Source of the DNA: Liolophura sinensis | Lineage: Eukaryota > Mollusca > Polyplacophora > Chitonida > Chitonidae | Reading direction: 5' to 3' | Assembly: GCF_032854445.1 (NCBI RefSeq) | Contig: NC_088304.1 | Span: 30,697,732-30,761,731, forward strand | Length of the DNA stretch: 64,000 nucleotides | Shown here: positions 1 to 11,700 of the stretch, one piece after another | Numbering within the stretch: the first letter of the stretch is position 1 | How the letters are laid out: each line of letters begins with the position of its first letter | Notes under the pieces: model-generated | Told to the model about the DNA's origin: nothing | The model's database searches: none | What the model saw: the letters and a program-made list of their open reading frames with translations, nothing else | Made by a program: the position numbers and the translations under genes

Positions 1-1610
1 TGTGCTATGACTGGGTGACTGTCATGTCTGGTTGCAGTGTATTATGACTGGGTGGCTGTCATGTCTGGTATTCGTGTACTATGACTGGGTGGCTGTCATG
101 TCTGGTATTAGTGTACTATGACTGGGTGGCTGTCATGTCTGGTATCAGTGTACTATGACTTGGTGGCTGTCATGTCTGGTATTATTATACTATGACTGGG
201 TGGCTGTCATGTCTGGTATCAGTATACTATGACTGGGTGGCTGTCATGTCTGATATCAGTGTACTATGACTGGGTGGCTGGCATGTCTGGTATCAATATA
301 CTATGACTGGGTGGCTGTCATGTCCGATATCAGTGTAATATGACTGGGTGGCTGTCATGTCTGAGATCAGTGTATTATGACTGGGTGGCTGTCATGTCTG
401 ATATCAGTATACTATGACTAGGTGGCTGTCATGTCCGATATCAGTGTACTATGACTGGGTGGCTGTCTTGTTCGATATCAGTGTACTATGACTGGGTGAC
501 TGGCATGTCTGGTATCAGTATACTATGACTGGGTGGCTGGTATGTCTGGTTTCAGTGTATTATGACTGGGTGGCTGTCATGTCCGATATCTGTGTACTAT
601 GACTGGGTGGCTGTCATGTCTGGTATTAGTGTACAATGACTCAGTGGCTAACATGTCTGGTATTAGTGTGCTATGATTGGGTGACTGTCATGTCTGGTAT
701 CAGTGTACTATGACTGGGTGGCTGTTATGTCTGGTATTAGTATACTATGACTGGGTGGCTGTCATGTCTGGTATCAGTATACTATGAGTGGGTGGCTGTC
801 TTGTCCGATATCAGTGTACTATGACTGGGTGGCTGGCATGTCTGGTATCAATATACTATGACTGGGTGGCTGTCTTGTCCGATATCAGTGTAATATGACT
901 GGGTGGCTGTCATGTCTGAGATCAGTGTACCATGACTGGGTGGCTGTCATGTCTGATATCAGTATACTATGACTAGGTGGCTTTCATGTCCGATATCAGT
1001 ATACTATGACTGGGTGGCTGTCTTGTCCAATATCAGTGTATTATGACTGGGTGGCTGGCATGTCTGGTATCAATATACTATGACTGGGTGGCTGTCTTGT
1101 CCGATATCAGTGTAGTATGACTGGGTGGCTGTCATGTCTGAGATCAGTGTACTATGACTGGGTGGCTGTCATGTCTGATATCAGTATACTATGACTAGGT
1201 GGCTGTCATGTCCGATATCAGTGTACTATGACTGGGTGGCTGTCTAGTTCGATATCAGTGTACTATGACTGGGTGACTGGCATGTCTGGTATCAGTATAC
1301 TATGACTGGGTGGCTGGTATGTCTGGTTTCAGTGTATTATGACTGGGTGACTGTCATGTCCGATATCAGTGTACTATGACTGGGTGGCTGTCATATCTAA
1401 GATCAGTGTACTATGACTGGGTGGCTGTCATGTCTGAGATCAGTGTACTATGACTGGGTGGCTGTCATGTCTGAGATCAGCGTACTATGACTGGGTGGCT
1501 GGCATGTCTGGTATTAGTGTACTATGACTGGGTGGCTGTCATGTCTCGTTTCAGTGTATTATGACTGGGTGGCTGTTCTGTCTGGTGTCAGTATATTGTG
1601 AAGGCGTAGA
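1..1610. repeat. 37-bp minisatellite, left end cut by the window
   Basis: About 43 head-to-tail copies of a 37-bp unit built round TATGACTGGGTGGCTGTCAT. Units differ at a few positions (GTATC, GATATC, GAGATC; GTGTAC or ATATAC), and blocks of variants recur: the block starting with TATCAATATA at 291 starts again at 846 and at 1068, offsets of exactly 15, 21 and 6 units. The array therefore grew in part by multi-unit duplications. No coding sense is seen. It lies about 1.2 kb beyond the EMG1 stop codon. Confidence 0.95.
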
Positions 1611-1778
1611 GTGTCATATCTGGTGTCTGTAGCATGATGTTTCAGTTACTCTGCATTATGGGACATAACATGACTAATATCACGTTGAAAGCCACACTAA
1701 ACCACAAGTACTCCACCGGTGGTTGTGATACGATAATATTGAATTCAATTTCCAAAACAATTCTTATTTTATTTATGA

Positions 1779-2036
1779 ATTTATTTGATTGGTGTTTTAC
1801 GCCGTACTCAAGAATATTTCACTTATACGACGGCGGCCAGTATTATGGTGGGAGGAAACAGAGCAGAGCCCAGGGGAAACCCACGACCATCCGCAGGTTG
1901 CTGGCAGGCCTTCCCACAAACGGCCGGAGAGGAAGCCAGCATGAGCTGGACTTGAACTCACAGCGACTGCATTGGTGAGAGGATCATGGGTCATTACGCT
2001 GCACTAGCGCGCTAACCAAGTGAGCCACGGAGGCCC
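1779..2036 (-). mobile_element. tRNA-derived SINE, family A (near full length)
   Basis: Read on the minus strand, the element starts with a tRNA-like head: an A box like TGGCTCACTTGGTTAGCGCG and a B box GAGTTCAAGTCCAGC. A body follows that ends in a region reading GTGAAATATTCTTGAGTACG and a TAAAACACCAATCAAATAAA-type tail. At least eight more copies or fragments lie elsewhere in the window in both orientations. No protein is encoded. I associate this family with molluscs; the name would need a repeat library. Confidence 0.8.
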
Positions 2037-2039
2037 CCT

Positions 2040-2798
2040 CCTAAACAATTCATCCTGTAAGACCTTAGAATTGGCAATGTTAGCATTATACCTCCTTGCC
2101 TGTCAAATAGCAAACCTGACTTAAGCCATACCAATGGGCCCACTTTCACTTTTCTACTGACTGCTTAGACGGGGCAGTAAGTGTGGTGTCTTTAACATGA
2201 CACTTAAATGAGGCAGCAGAACCACGGTGGACACAATGGTATACTAGGGGTTATGCTAAATTTGACAACAAAAAACACCTAATAGACAATGTAGTCGCTT
2301 CTCTCTATATATATTTATAATATCTATCCATTTAGCAGCTGATGGGGCCACAGGTTCGAATCCAGGTTACGCTCCTTCCACCAAGGTAACTAATCGGTTC
2401 TCTGACCCTTTAACAGGTACCCATCAAACAGACCTCCTTACTTCAAGGGATAGCCAGATTGTTTGGATTGTATTTGTTCAATGTTTAACTAGTCTCTTAT
2501 TTCCTAACACACAGTGAAATCACATTACAAAGGTATATAATACCAAAAAAGTTCTGCCCTGAAACATACCGGGAATACCATTTTCCACTACAATCGAAGT
2601 CAAAGATGTCCTGCATCTTTCAATGGGTGGGCGTAATGGTGACACATACAGCAAACTCCTCAGTAAATTGCTTGAAGGAACACAACAGCCGCAGTTGTCC
2701 GTGTGTCGATCTGATCTTATTGCTGAAGTGTGATATTGGAATTTTTACATCACATTTAATGATTATTGTTCTCTGAAACACGACTGAATTGCCATACG
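2040..2798. other. 3' flank of EMG1
   Basis: No exon recognised. On the minus strand ATTAAA (2760-2755) lies 39-44 nt past the EMG1 stop and is a possible, close polyadenylation signal. A GGTTCGAATCC box at 2353-2363 looks like an isolated tRNA B box, but I could not fold a tRNA round it; it is probably a SINE relic. Confidence 0.4.
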
Positions 2799-5700
2799 CT
2801 ATACAATTCCCCACACTTCCTCAAATGCCCCGCAGAGTTTGGTGCAGGTCAGGGCTGCTGACAAGGGGTAGTTGCTGATGGAAACCGTCTTCTCTGTGTA
2901 ATCAACTTTCACCTGTGAGCAAAACAAAATGAGAGTAAATAACTCATTAAATAAACAATATCAACTCAGTTTCATTAAAAGGCAAAGATCAGTCTAAAAG
3001 GAAGCATATATCAGATGAAAGACCATTAAAAAACTGTCTGGAAATTAGTTGATTTATTTGGCTTACAATTTGTTTAACTAAGTAAAATGCAATTGAAATG
3101 TGCTTTCTCTGATGTCCAGGATAACTAGGTCAGTACTGCTCTCATCTTTGAAGCCACCACTACAAAATTAAAGCATGAAATCCAGCTACAGTTGAATGCC
3201 TAGATCAGCCTCAGAGGTGCTTAGATTTATTTTCGTTTGTGTCAGATAATGAGCATGAATTCAATTATACAACATGCAATCCTATTGTATTTATTTATTT
3301 GATTGTTTTACGCCTTACTCAAGAATATTTCATGTATGCGATGGGAGGAAACCGGGCAGAGCTCGATGAAACTTTTACTGGACTTTTACTGGGTTGAAAA
3401 AAATCTAAACAAATATGTAATACCGGTTTAAGATACTTTGAATGGTAATCTTTCAGTGGGCATAAACACTAGTCAGGTGCTGTCTTTCGATTTACCACAC
3501 ATTAGACTGCTACATTTCGGCATTCAAAATGCATGTACATAGAAATCTATGAATGCATTCGCTGATTTGACCTTGAAACAAATCCTTTCAGACAAAAAGT
3601 CTGGATGTGATGTAACTGATACCTTCTGGGCCACAACAGACTACCGTAGATCTTTAATACAATTCTACTTGTTTAGAAAATTTCTAAAACAATAAATCCA
3701 ACTATTTTCCTTTACAGATTTTACTTGTTTTTCACCTCATATATACTTCATTTTAGAGTGGTCTTTGTCCTTAACACAAAAGTTATGGACTTCGGTTTTG
3801 TACATGGTTTATTTTCTTGGGTTGCTGATACTTGATATGACACCATACACTGGTACTAGACATGGCACCGCACCCACTCACAATGTACTGACACCAGACA
3901 TGACATCACACCCACTCACAATATACTGACACTAGATATGACACCACACCCACTCACAATGTACTGACACTAGATATGACACAACACCCACTCACAGCAT
4001 ACTGACACCAGGCATGACACCACACCCACTCACAATGTACTGACACCAGACATGACATCCCACCCACACACAATGTACTGACATCAGACAGGACACCACA
4101 CCCACCCACAATGTACTGACAATAGACATGACACCTAACCAGCTCACAAAATACTGACACCAGACATGACACCACACACACTCACAATGTTCTGACATCA
4201 GACATGACACAATGTTCTGAAGCTGAGTAAACCTATAACACTATGGGTCTGACATCAGACATGACACCACACCCACTCACAATGTTCTGACATCAGACAT
4301 CACACAATGTTCTGAAGCTGAGTAAACCTATAACACTATGGTACTGACACCAGACATGACACCACACCCATTCACAATGTTCTGAAGCTGAGTAAACCTA
4401 TAACACTATGGTATTTTGAAGCAGTGAAAATACTACATATAACCCACCCCAGCAGGCAAAGGTCCAGTGGCTAGTTAGTCCCAAGAATCCATGGTATTTC
4501 AGACAGCCTGAGAAATATTTTAAGCAATTTCTAGTGACTAAAGTTATAATAGGAAAGACTGGATACATTAAACTGCTAATGATTTTAATGACGTACTTCA
4601 TCAATCAAACCGCTTCAAGTTATTCTTGAGAAACATGCTTCATACTTACACTGCCATGAGCCATACCACCAACAACAAATACGATTGGTTCGTCAGATGG
4701 GACTAATTCACGTGGATTGACAATACTGTCGGCACTGAAGGAGGTGCAGATTTTAGTACAACCCACTGGTAAGTGATCTGTGATTGGGTTTTTGATCACC
4801 TGTACAAGATAATTGATGTTTGACTTGAAATACTTTAATACCAGGTATGATATCAACACAGATGCATGTATATGTCTAGAAATAAGTATGAAGAAAGGTT
4901 TTCTTAACATCTTAAATGACTCATTCATATACAATTACATGTACCTTTTACATTTAAAAGAATAAGCTAATTCACTGAATAGGCTGTAAATTAAGGCAAA
5001 ACCTTCACAGAATGTTTTACAGTAGCAGAGATCAAATAATTAGCAAAAGTCCCAACCTTTAAAAGCTTTTGAGGGCCATCAGATGCGTGCACACTGAGTT
5101 TGTGCAATAACTGCACTGAAAGAATAAAAAGAGGAGAGCAGGAGAAATTATTAAAACCAAAGCAGTCCTCTGTCCAAAATCAAAGATTTGATCAGTAGTG
5201 TTTCAACATCACATAATACAGCTAAATCACCCCAAAAATCTTATTTCACAAATTTTAACACTTCTTGTACCCAGTTAAAAGATTCTTCAACAAGTGTATT
5301 GCAATTTTTGTATTTTTTGTTTCATACATTTTGGATCAGAGAAAGTATCTTACCCATTAAGCCACAAAATCTGTCAAACGTTCTTGGAATTCTTGTTTGA
5401 GGGTTGATTTCAATAAGAACATTTTTTTCAGTGTGAATATAAACCTGTAGAAGGCCTGCTCTATTCAAGGGGCTGTCCATCAACATCAGCAAACACTACA
5501 AAAATAAGAGGTGTGATCAGATGCTGACTTATAAATACAGCGAGTTGAAAACTATAATTTCAAGGTAGTAAATATTTACTACAGCAGACGGAGGTAAATT
5601 TCTTTGAATTAGATCTCACCCATAAAGAATGGTTCATCTGTACCTTCTTCGATAATTAAACCATATGCTGATAGCCACGTTTGTCTTCAATAGTTAAACA

Positions 5701-6407
5701 CTAGAGACAAGCACACTGACAGGAAAGTTAAATGCACAAGTGGTAGTCAAAGGGAAGTCACTTCACCTGGTGTGTGATGTCTGGACGGCACTGAGTTATG
5801 TCCCTTTTGAATTTCTTGGCAATATTTCTGTGTTTATCACAGTTGAGGAGCTCATACTGTTTTCCAACCTGAAACAGAAAAAAAATGATCAGTCCATTTA
5901 TCACCATCGTTTCCATGACGTAGATCAGTCCATTTATAACCATCGGACACATGGCGTAGCATGTACATGTCTGCAGCCTGAACGCCAGCTGATACTGAAC
6001 AATGATTTAAAAGAAAAAAACACAAGAAAGGAAAGCTGCAAGTGCAAAGTTTGTGTTGATGTTTTTGTCACATGGCAGAGGATAGGACGTCAGTTCACTG
6101 AAGATTCTACTTTTCACAATGAACATGTGGAGAGGGGGTCAACGACAAACAATAGTCATCAGTCTAAACTTCACGATTTCCTCAAGAAAGACCTCACGGG
6201 AAAAAAGCATTAGGCCATACCAAACAGTTCCCACATTCAGAACGAAACACTACTTACTTTTACCGTTTCCAGAGACGCATGTTCCAACACGACTATGAGG
6301 CGTTTTGTATCTTTAAGTGAAGCCACTGATTTTATCACCTTCTGTTTTTTCTGAATCACCTGACCTTCAGAACCAACTTGCGATTCATTTTTCCTCTTGG
6401 GTGCCAT
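2799..6407 (-). CDS. EMG1: EMG1/NEP1, 18S rRNA pseudouridine N1-methyltransferase
   Basis: Six coding exons on the minus strand: 6258-6407, 5767-5868, 5354-5495, 5057-5115, 4650-4799, 2799-2912. They total 717 nt, all phases close, and the product is 238 aa (human protein about 244). EMG1/NEP1 proteins are SPOUT-fold dimers in the small-subunit processome that N1-methylate a hypermodified pseudouridine of 18S rRNA and are also needed for 40S assembly in the nucleolus. Family blocks visible: [14 protein letters not shown] (37-50), ELLNCDKH (56-63), RPDITHQ (78-84), [13 protein letters not shown] (115-127), DHLPVGC (159-165), [11 protein letters not shown] (190-200) and [13 protein letters not shown] (212-224). 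The start MAPKRK was chosen from family length; the frame stays open 41 codons upstream with an ATG at 6530, so a longer N-terminus cannot be excluded. All introns are GT-AG. Intron 5 carries a 38-bp minisatellite. Confidence 0.96.
3291..3365 (-). mobile_element. SINE family A fragment
   Basis: A tail fragment with TTTACGCCTTACTCAAGAAT followed by a shortened match to the element at 1779. It lies in the last intron of EMG1. Confidence 0.6.
3845..4400. repeat. 38-bp minisatellite in EMG1 intron 5
   Basis: Roughly 13 copies of a unit containing TACTGACACCAGACATGACA and CCACACCCACTCACAATG. The right part also has larger repeats joined by GTTCTGAAGCTGAGTAAACC, which recurs three times. The open minus-strand frames here are repeat artefacts. 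Confidence 0.9.
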
Positions 6408-6879
6408 GCTTAAATCGTTGTTGTTGAAATCCACGTGTAGCGCTGCTTCCTGTTGTGGCGCAATTATTGTTGTGTCTTCATTATTTAAATACGGCAGCGG
6501 ATCATGTTTATCATGTGAGTAAAAATGCAAGGGGTTACGAACGTTTGTATGAAATCATTTTAAACATTTTAATAACATTTATGACAAAAGGGCCTGAATC
6601 CACTAAGCATAAATATAACGCTTAAATGTTCTTTTCAGATAGCACAGAGGGCGCTGCTGAATTGACTTCCGTTGTCAGCGACGCCAAAATGGCGGGAAAT
6701 GGGACGAACATGATAGGACTTCGAATTGAGGACCGTTTGTGTAATGACAGTCATTGTAGTTGTCTCACAGTTTAATGTTTCATTTCAGTTTTTGTGAACT
6801 ATTTTTTTTTTCGTTTTACTGCACTTGTTGAATGTTTTTTTCGGGTGAGAATAACAGATCGCGCGAGTCAGTTGAGCCT

Positions 6880-7015
6880 ACATTCCTCCACCTTTTCACG
6901 CATGAAAGAGCAACTTTCAGTGCAATTTATGCTCATTTTCAGTTTGATTTTAGAGACAGAACTACATTGGTTGGATTGGCGACATTCAGGGCTTCACAAA
7001 AAGTATATTTTGTAC
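6880..7015 (+). repeat. Dispersed repeat family E, copy 1
   Basis: A segment running from CCTTTTCACGCATGAAAGAG to GGGCTTCACAAAAAGTATAT is also found, diverged, at 13688-13815 on the same strand and inverted at 36430-36550. It begins near a CCTCAACC(T) box in the other copies. It is probably part of an old mobile element; no coding capacity is seen. Confidence 0.65.
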
Positions 7016-7077
7016 CAATCTGCACGGAATAATGAAGACAGACTTGGCTGTATGGGTTAGTTACTGAATGTATATCT

Positions 7078-7800
7078 GAAATTGATCGACACGAAGTGTT
7101 GGGAGAGTTACGTGGAATAACTGCTTCTAATATGTGGGATCTACAGTAAGCTACATTTACCACATCTTCACACGCGCATTACGTCTTCCCTATTCTAAAT
7201 CGATGTCAACTGAGTGGTCCCCATAATCAGCTAACCTGTTCTGGGTCTCGCCGAACCCAAAATGATCCATGACAACGGCACGAATTCACAAGATAAATCA
7301 TTTTCAGACACAACACATACTGTGGCTGAAAGCCATCTGTCTCCATTTTGATCACTAGTGAGAATGAACGAGACTGAAACAGCATCTGACTAGAAGGGGA
7401 GCGAACCAGCCAAATCGACAACTAGACTTGCCTATAGTGTTACAATGTTATTGTCATATGTATTATTTCCCTTGAGCGATCTTTTTTATTTTCTGAGCTC
7501 ACATTGATCACGTAACTTGTATGTACAACTATCCGAACGAGATGGAGGCCACAGTGGGAGTAGTGTCTGAAAATGTATTTATTTTGTGAATTTGTGTGGT
7601 TGTCATGCATCGTTTGTGGTTCGGCGAGACTCAATACTGGTTAGTTGATTATGGGAACCACTCGGTTGACATCGATTTACGTTAGGGAAGACAGAATGCG
7701 TGTGTGAAGATGCAGTAAATGTGGCTTACCGTCTATTTGTCACATTAGAAGCAGTTATGCTTTGTAACTCTCTCAACATTTCGTGTTGATCGATGTCAAA
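7078..7800. mobile_element. Foldback (long inverted-repeat) element
   Basis: The left arm, from about 7078 to 7330, and the right arm, from about 7530 to 7800, are reverse complements over some 250 bp with scattered mismatches. Shared landmarks include TAACTGCTTCTAAT, CTTCACAC.CGCATT, AAATCGATGTCAAC, GTCTCGCCGAACC and TTTTCAGACAC. The spacer is about 200 bp. No transposase is seen, so it is a non-autonomous foldback or large MITE. It sits between EMG1 and the first exons of the large gene. Confidence 0.8.
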
Positions 7801-8749
7801 GTGATGTTCCACAGCTACTCTATGGGACTAAGTTAATATACATAAACATAGCCCCATATAGCTGTTGGGCGGTGATTACGTATACTGTCACAGCCCTGTC
7901 TTGTGTCATAAGCTTACCTTGAACACCTCTGTACCTCCCTTGCTGGCTTAAGTATACTACTGCAGGACACAAATACTTTGTCTGTCGATAGCCACAGTCG
8001 TCTCAGCTGTCAATTCCAGGAGGTATTCGCATGGACCATCATTAGTGAAACCACACAAGCATGAAACTGTAGTGGAAATTAGTTAAATTTCAACTCCAAC
8101 TACCATGTTGTTGCTTGTGTGGATTTATTGGTGATGACACATGGGAACACCTACCTGCACTTGCATAGTTATGGTTGGGTTCTATTCACCCTTGTATGGT
8201 CCTTGGTAAAGTTTCGGAAGGCAGTCATTTACTTACCTCCCCGGCCTGTCCAATCAGTTAATCCTTAACAATGCTTGTGGGGTCCTAGCTAGAGCATCAG
8301 ACGAATAAAATCGTGATTTATCGATTATCTAGAAGGTAAATATCCATCCATATTACCTAGACCAGCTGTGTACTTGCACTAAGAACTGCCTGACATCTAC
8401 ATTGTGCATGCCTACAGGTAATGTCTAAGGCTGTTGTAGGGTGAACTGGGAAATCAGGCTATTACCTTCACTGACAATAAGCTCATTCCATGGGCTATTT
8501 CGTGTAAAGAAAGAATTTTCTCTTGATCAGGTATAAAAAGAGTGTTGAGCATCTTAGACAAATATGGCAATTCTTTATATACACTGTATGGATTTATTTT
8601 TCTGAGATTTGAAAAAAAATGTTTATGTTCTGTCTTTCAGATCAATCATTTGACAGCATGTCAGATGCATGTATAGAGTGTGGACTGCTTGATGTACAAA
8701 TGATTTTGATGTAATCAGTCAATGTTCTCTCATTATCGGATCATCCATA

Positions 8750-11700
8750 ATGGCATCAAAATCTCAGGTAATTACCTTTGCTAGTGAGAATATGATTTTG
8801 CTGACATTCATTTGTCTGTCTCAATCTCTACACATAAATAGAGTCCACCAGCCCTGTACAAAGGGAAGCAGATCTTGTAACTGATAAAACGGCAGTGCAC
8901 TCTACCTACTTAAATAACAATACCACTGATTTCAATACCAAGACCAGTAATCATGAATAATAAAAGCTGACATTGTTATTCAAATAGATAGAGGGCACTG
9001 CTGTTTTATCAGTTACAATATTTGCTTCCCTTTGTAGAAGGCTGGCGAACCCCATTCGTCACCAACTTTATAGTGTATAAAGTTTAGGTTGCCATATATA
9101 TCCAGATCCTGGAATTTTTTGGGAATTTCCTAAATAATTTAAAATTTCGAACACAAAAGTGCATTTTTAGAGGCAAATATGTGTCATGAAATAACATTTT
9201 TGTGGCTGAAACTGAAAAGATTTTCCAGTAGAATATTATCCAATGTTCCAAGCAAACCTCAAGATACCTTTCTAAAATCAATAGAACTGTCAGAATCAAG
9301 AAAAATGGGCAAGTTAGTCATGCACAAATTTGATGGTGATGTAAGGTAGGTTGTAGTTTTCAAATAAAGCGTAAATTGCAAAATTTGTCAGCTGAAATTA
9401 GCTCTGGATTCACATGCAGACAATCTGAGAGTGAGACTTTCGGCATAATACAGTAGTTGATACTTCTATCAGTATGGAGAGCATGTTTTTGCTACGATGT
9501 GGATGAAAAATTGCGCCTGTGGCGTTAAGCCATAGTCATTCATTCATTCATAGTATTTTCAAAATGTATGATATGTTTAATTTTCTATTTGATTACAGAG
9601 AGCCCGTTATGCATCTCCTGGCAATCCAACAGGTGAAAAACACCGCCAGAGGAGGCAGTTAGATGTACCTCTGAGACAGGATGGTGGCAAAAGTGAAAAG
9701 GTAAAGTGGCGGTAAATTTGTAAAACAAAAAAAAAAAAAAACTGCCATTCTGCTGCTACTTGACAGAATGCAAGCGTCAGCCAGATTATAGTACTGGTAA
9801 CCTATTTCAGTGTAAAATGTTCACTAATGGTAACCTATTTCAGTGTAAAATGTTCACTAATGGTAACCTATTTCAGTGTAAAATGTTCTCTAATCATAAC
9901 CTATTTCAGTGTAAAATGTTCTCTAATCATAACCTATTTCAGTGTAAAATGTTCGTTAATGGTAACCTATTTCAGTGTAAAATGTTCGCTAATGGTAACC
10001 TATGTCAGTGTAAAATGTTCGCTAATGGTAACCTATGTCAGTGTAAAATGTTCACTAACATAACTGAGGAATATCATAAATATAATGTGGATGTAAACAT
10101 AAGATTTGCAATGATCAGATCAAATGCAAATATTCTTTAAACATTGTTTGACGTGGAAACTGTACTCTGTTTTAATATTTTGTTTTACTGGCTATGTCTA
10201 CAGGAGGAGCCCATTTCTCGACAGTCTTACCAGCCTCCCCCAGGTCTTCACCGCATTAACCCTCTTAGGGGTCACAAACGATACTTCACTGACCTCAAAA
10301 CGACCTTCAGCAGCTTGTGTCATGACCTTTTGAGCCAGGAAACCTTGCCGTACAACCCTTACCCCAAGCTGATTACAGCACTCAGGAAATCTTCAGAGAA
10401 GTAAGGGTTGGGGTATTTACGGGCGGTAGCTAATTAGCTGCATTCAGCTCCATGGATGTAATGAGGATGCAGCATATGTCAGTGGGGTGGCGCTTGTGTG
10501 AAACAGAACCTTGATCCATTCGTACATCAAAAGTTGTATTGTAGCACTTAACGTTTACCAGTGTATCATTTTCTACTGCGATGTCGTTCCGTCTAGGTGA
10601 CATCATAATGGTGAACTTGGAAAGGAACATTTGACGTCAGTAAAATGGCATTAGCGTCCTACTTCTTGGCATTTGACTAGTTCCCATTGTTACAAATTTG
10701 CTACAGATTTTCTGCTTTATCCGACCTACTCATGGAAAGAAGATGTGTGTTATGTTAATTATTTTGTGGATTGGGACATCATTGGCAACTGCTTAACACT
10801 GTCAGTAAGCCTGAGGCTTGAGGTCTAGTCCGTCGGGTCCAAGTCCAAATCAGGATTAGCACATAGGTGTCCTAAGCAGGAAACTTTCATGAGTTTTATA
10901 TATTTGTTTATAAAATGAAAGAAAGTGAAGTGTGGGTTGATAAATTTGGACATAGTACATACATTTATCTATACGACTTTTCATGTATTTAGGAAATATT
11001 GGAATTCTGACAATAGCTGACTGCTTAAATGCCATTATAAAACTTCAGTTTCATTTTTCTACGCTCCTGCAACTTGCTGCACTATGAACTCTTTCACCAA
11101 AGTATACTTGTTAATATATAGTGCATGTCTTTGACATTAGTCTGATTTTGTAATGACTGTTTCCTAAATTGGACACAGTCAATAAAGCACAGACAAACCT
11201 TTCCTCAACAGGAAACATATCGCATGTTGCCTGAATAGGAAACACACCGTAACGTTTCCAATACAGGAAATGTTTCCCAGGCCATCTGGCTGGTATTGCT
11301 TTGTACATGTAATATCCTCCACTAGAAACATGTACATGTTATATCCTCCACTAGAAACATATACAACTACACATACATGTTTCCTGAATGGGAAATATGT
11401 AGCACATGTCTTAATGAAATGATAACATTCATAGCTGATATTATGTTACATCTGTGAATTATATGAAAATATTTATTTTTTCCTGTGATACAAGTATTTA
11501 ATTATGTAGTTCAGTGTATGAGATCTGCAAATTGTTTTATTTGGTCACAAAAACATTGACCCAGTTTTTCTCTCTTATTAATACACACACACATACATGT
11601 ATACATGTGTATGTAAAAGTGACCCACTGAAATTAATATGCTGATGTGTTCTAGTTTGAACATTATCGTTGATGCTGATATCAAGCACTTGTGATAACCA

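Larger units (their letters stand above)
6408..8640. promoter_or_regulatory. Shared upstream region of two head-to-head genes
   Basis: EMG1 is transcribed leftwards from here and the large gene rightwards. The large gene's coding start lies in an exon with a 3' splice site at 8640 (polypyrimidine then TTTCAG), so a non-coding first exon must exist upstream. The stretch at about 6640-6780, with GACGCCAAAATGGCGGGAAA and GC content above its surroundings, is the best guess for a shared promoter. A short reading frame opens at ATG 6690 and ends after 28 codons; it could be an upstream ORF. The rest holds a foldback element (7078-7800), a dispersed repeat (6880-7015) and unremarkable AT-rich sequence. 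No TATA box is convincing. Confidence 0.4.

Noticed and set aside
2330-2375. tRNA gene suggested by GGTTCGAATCC
   Set aside because: No matching A box or acceptor stem at the right distance.
6408-6530. 41-residue N-terminal extension of EMG1
   Set aside because: The frame is open, but family length and the lysine-rich MAPKRK start favour 6407; kept only as a possibility.
6690-6776. Short frame starting ATGGCGGGAAATGGG as start of the large protein
   Set aside because: It ends in a stop after 28 codons, and no GT in it joins the 8641 exon in frame with MASKSQ, which has an upstream in-frame TGA.
9760-10140. 126-codon frame with repeated NLFQCKMF
   Set aside because: 33-bp repeat in intron 2; exon 2 to exon 3 joins in phase 0 without it.
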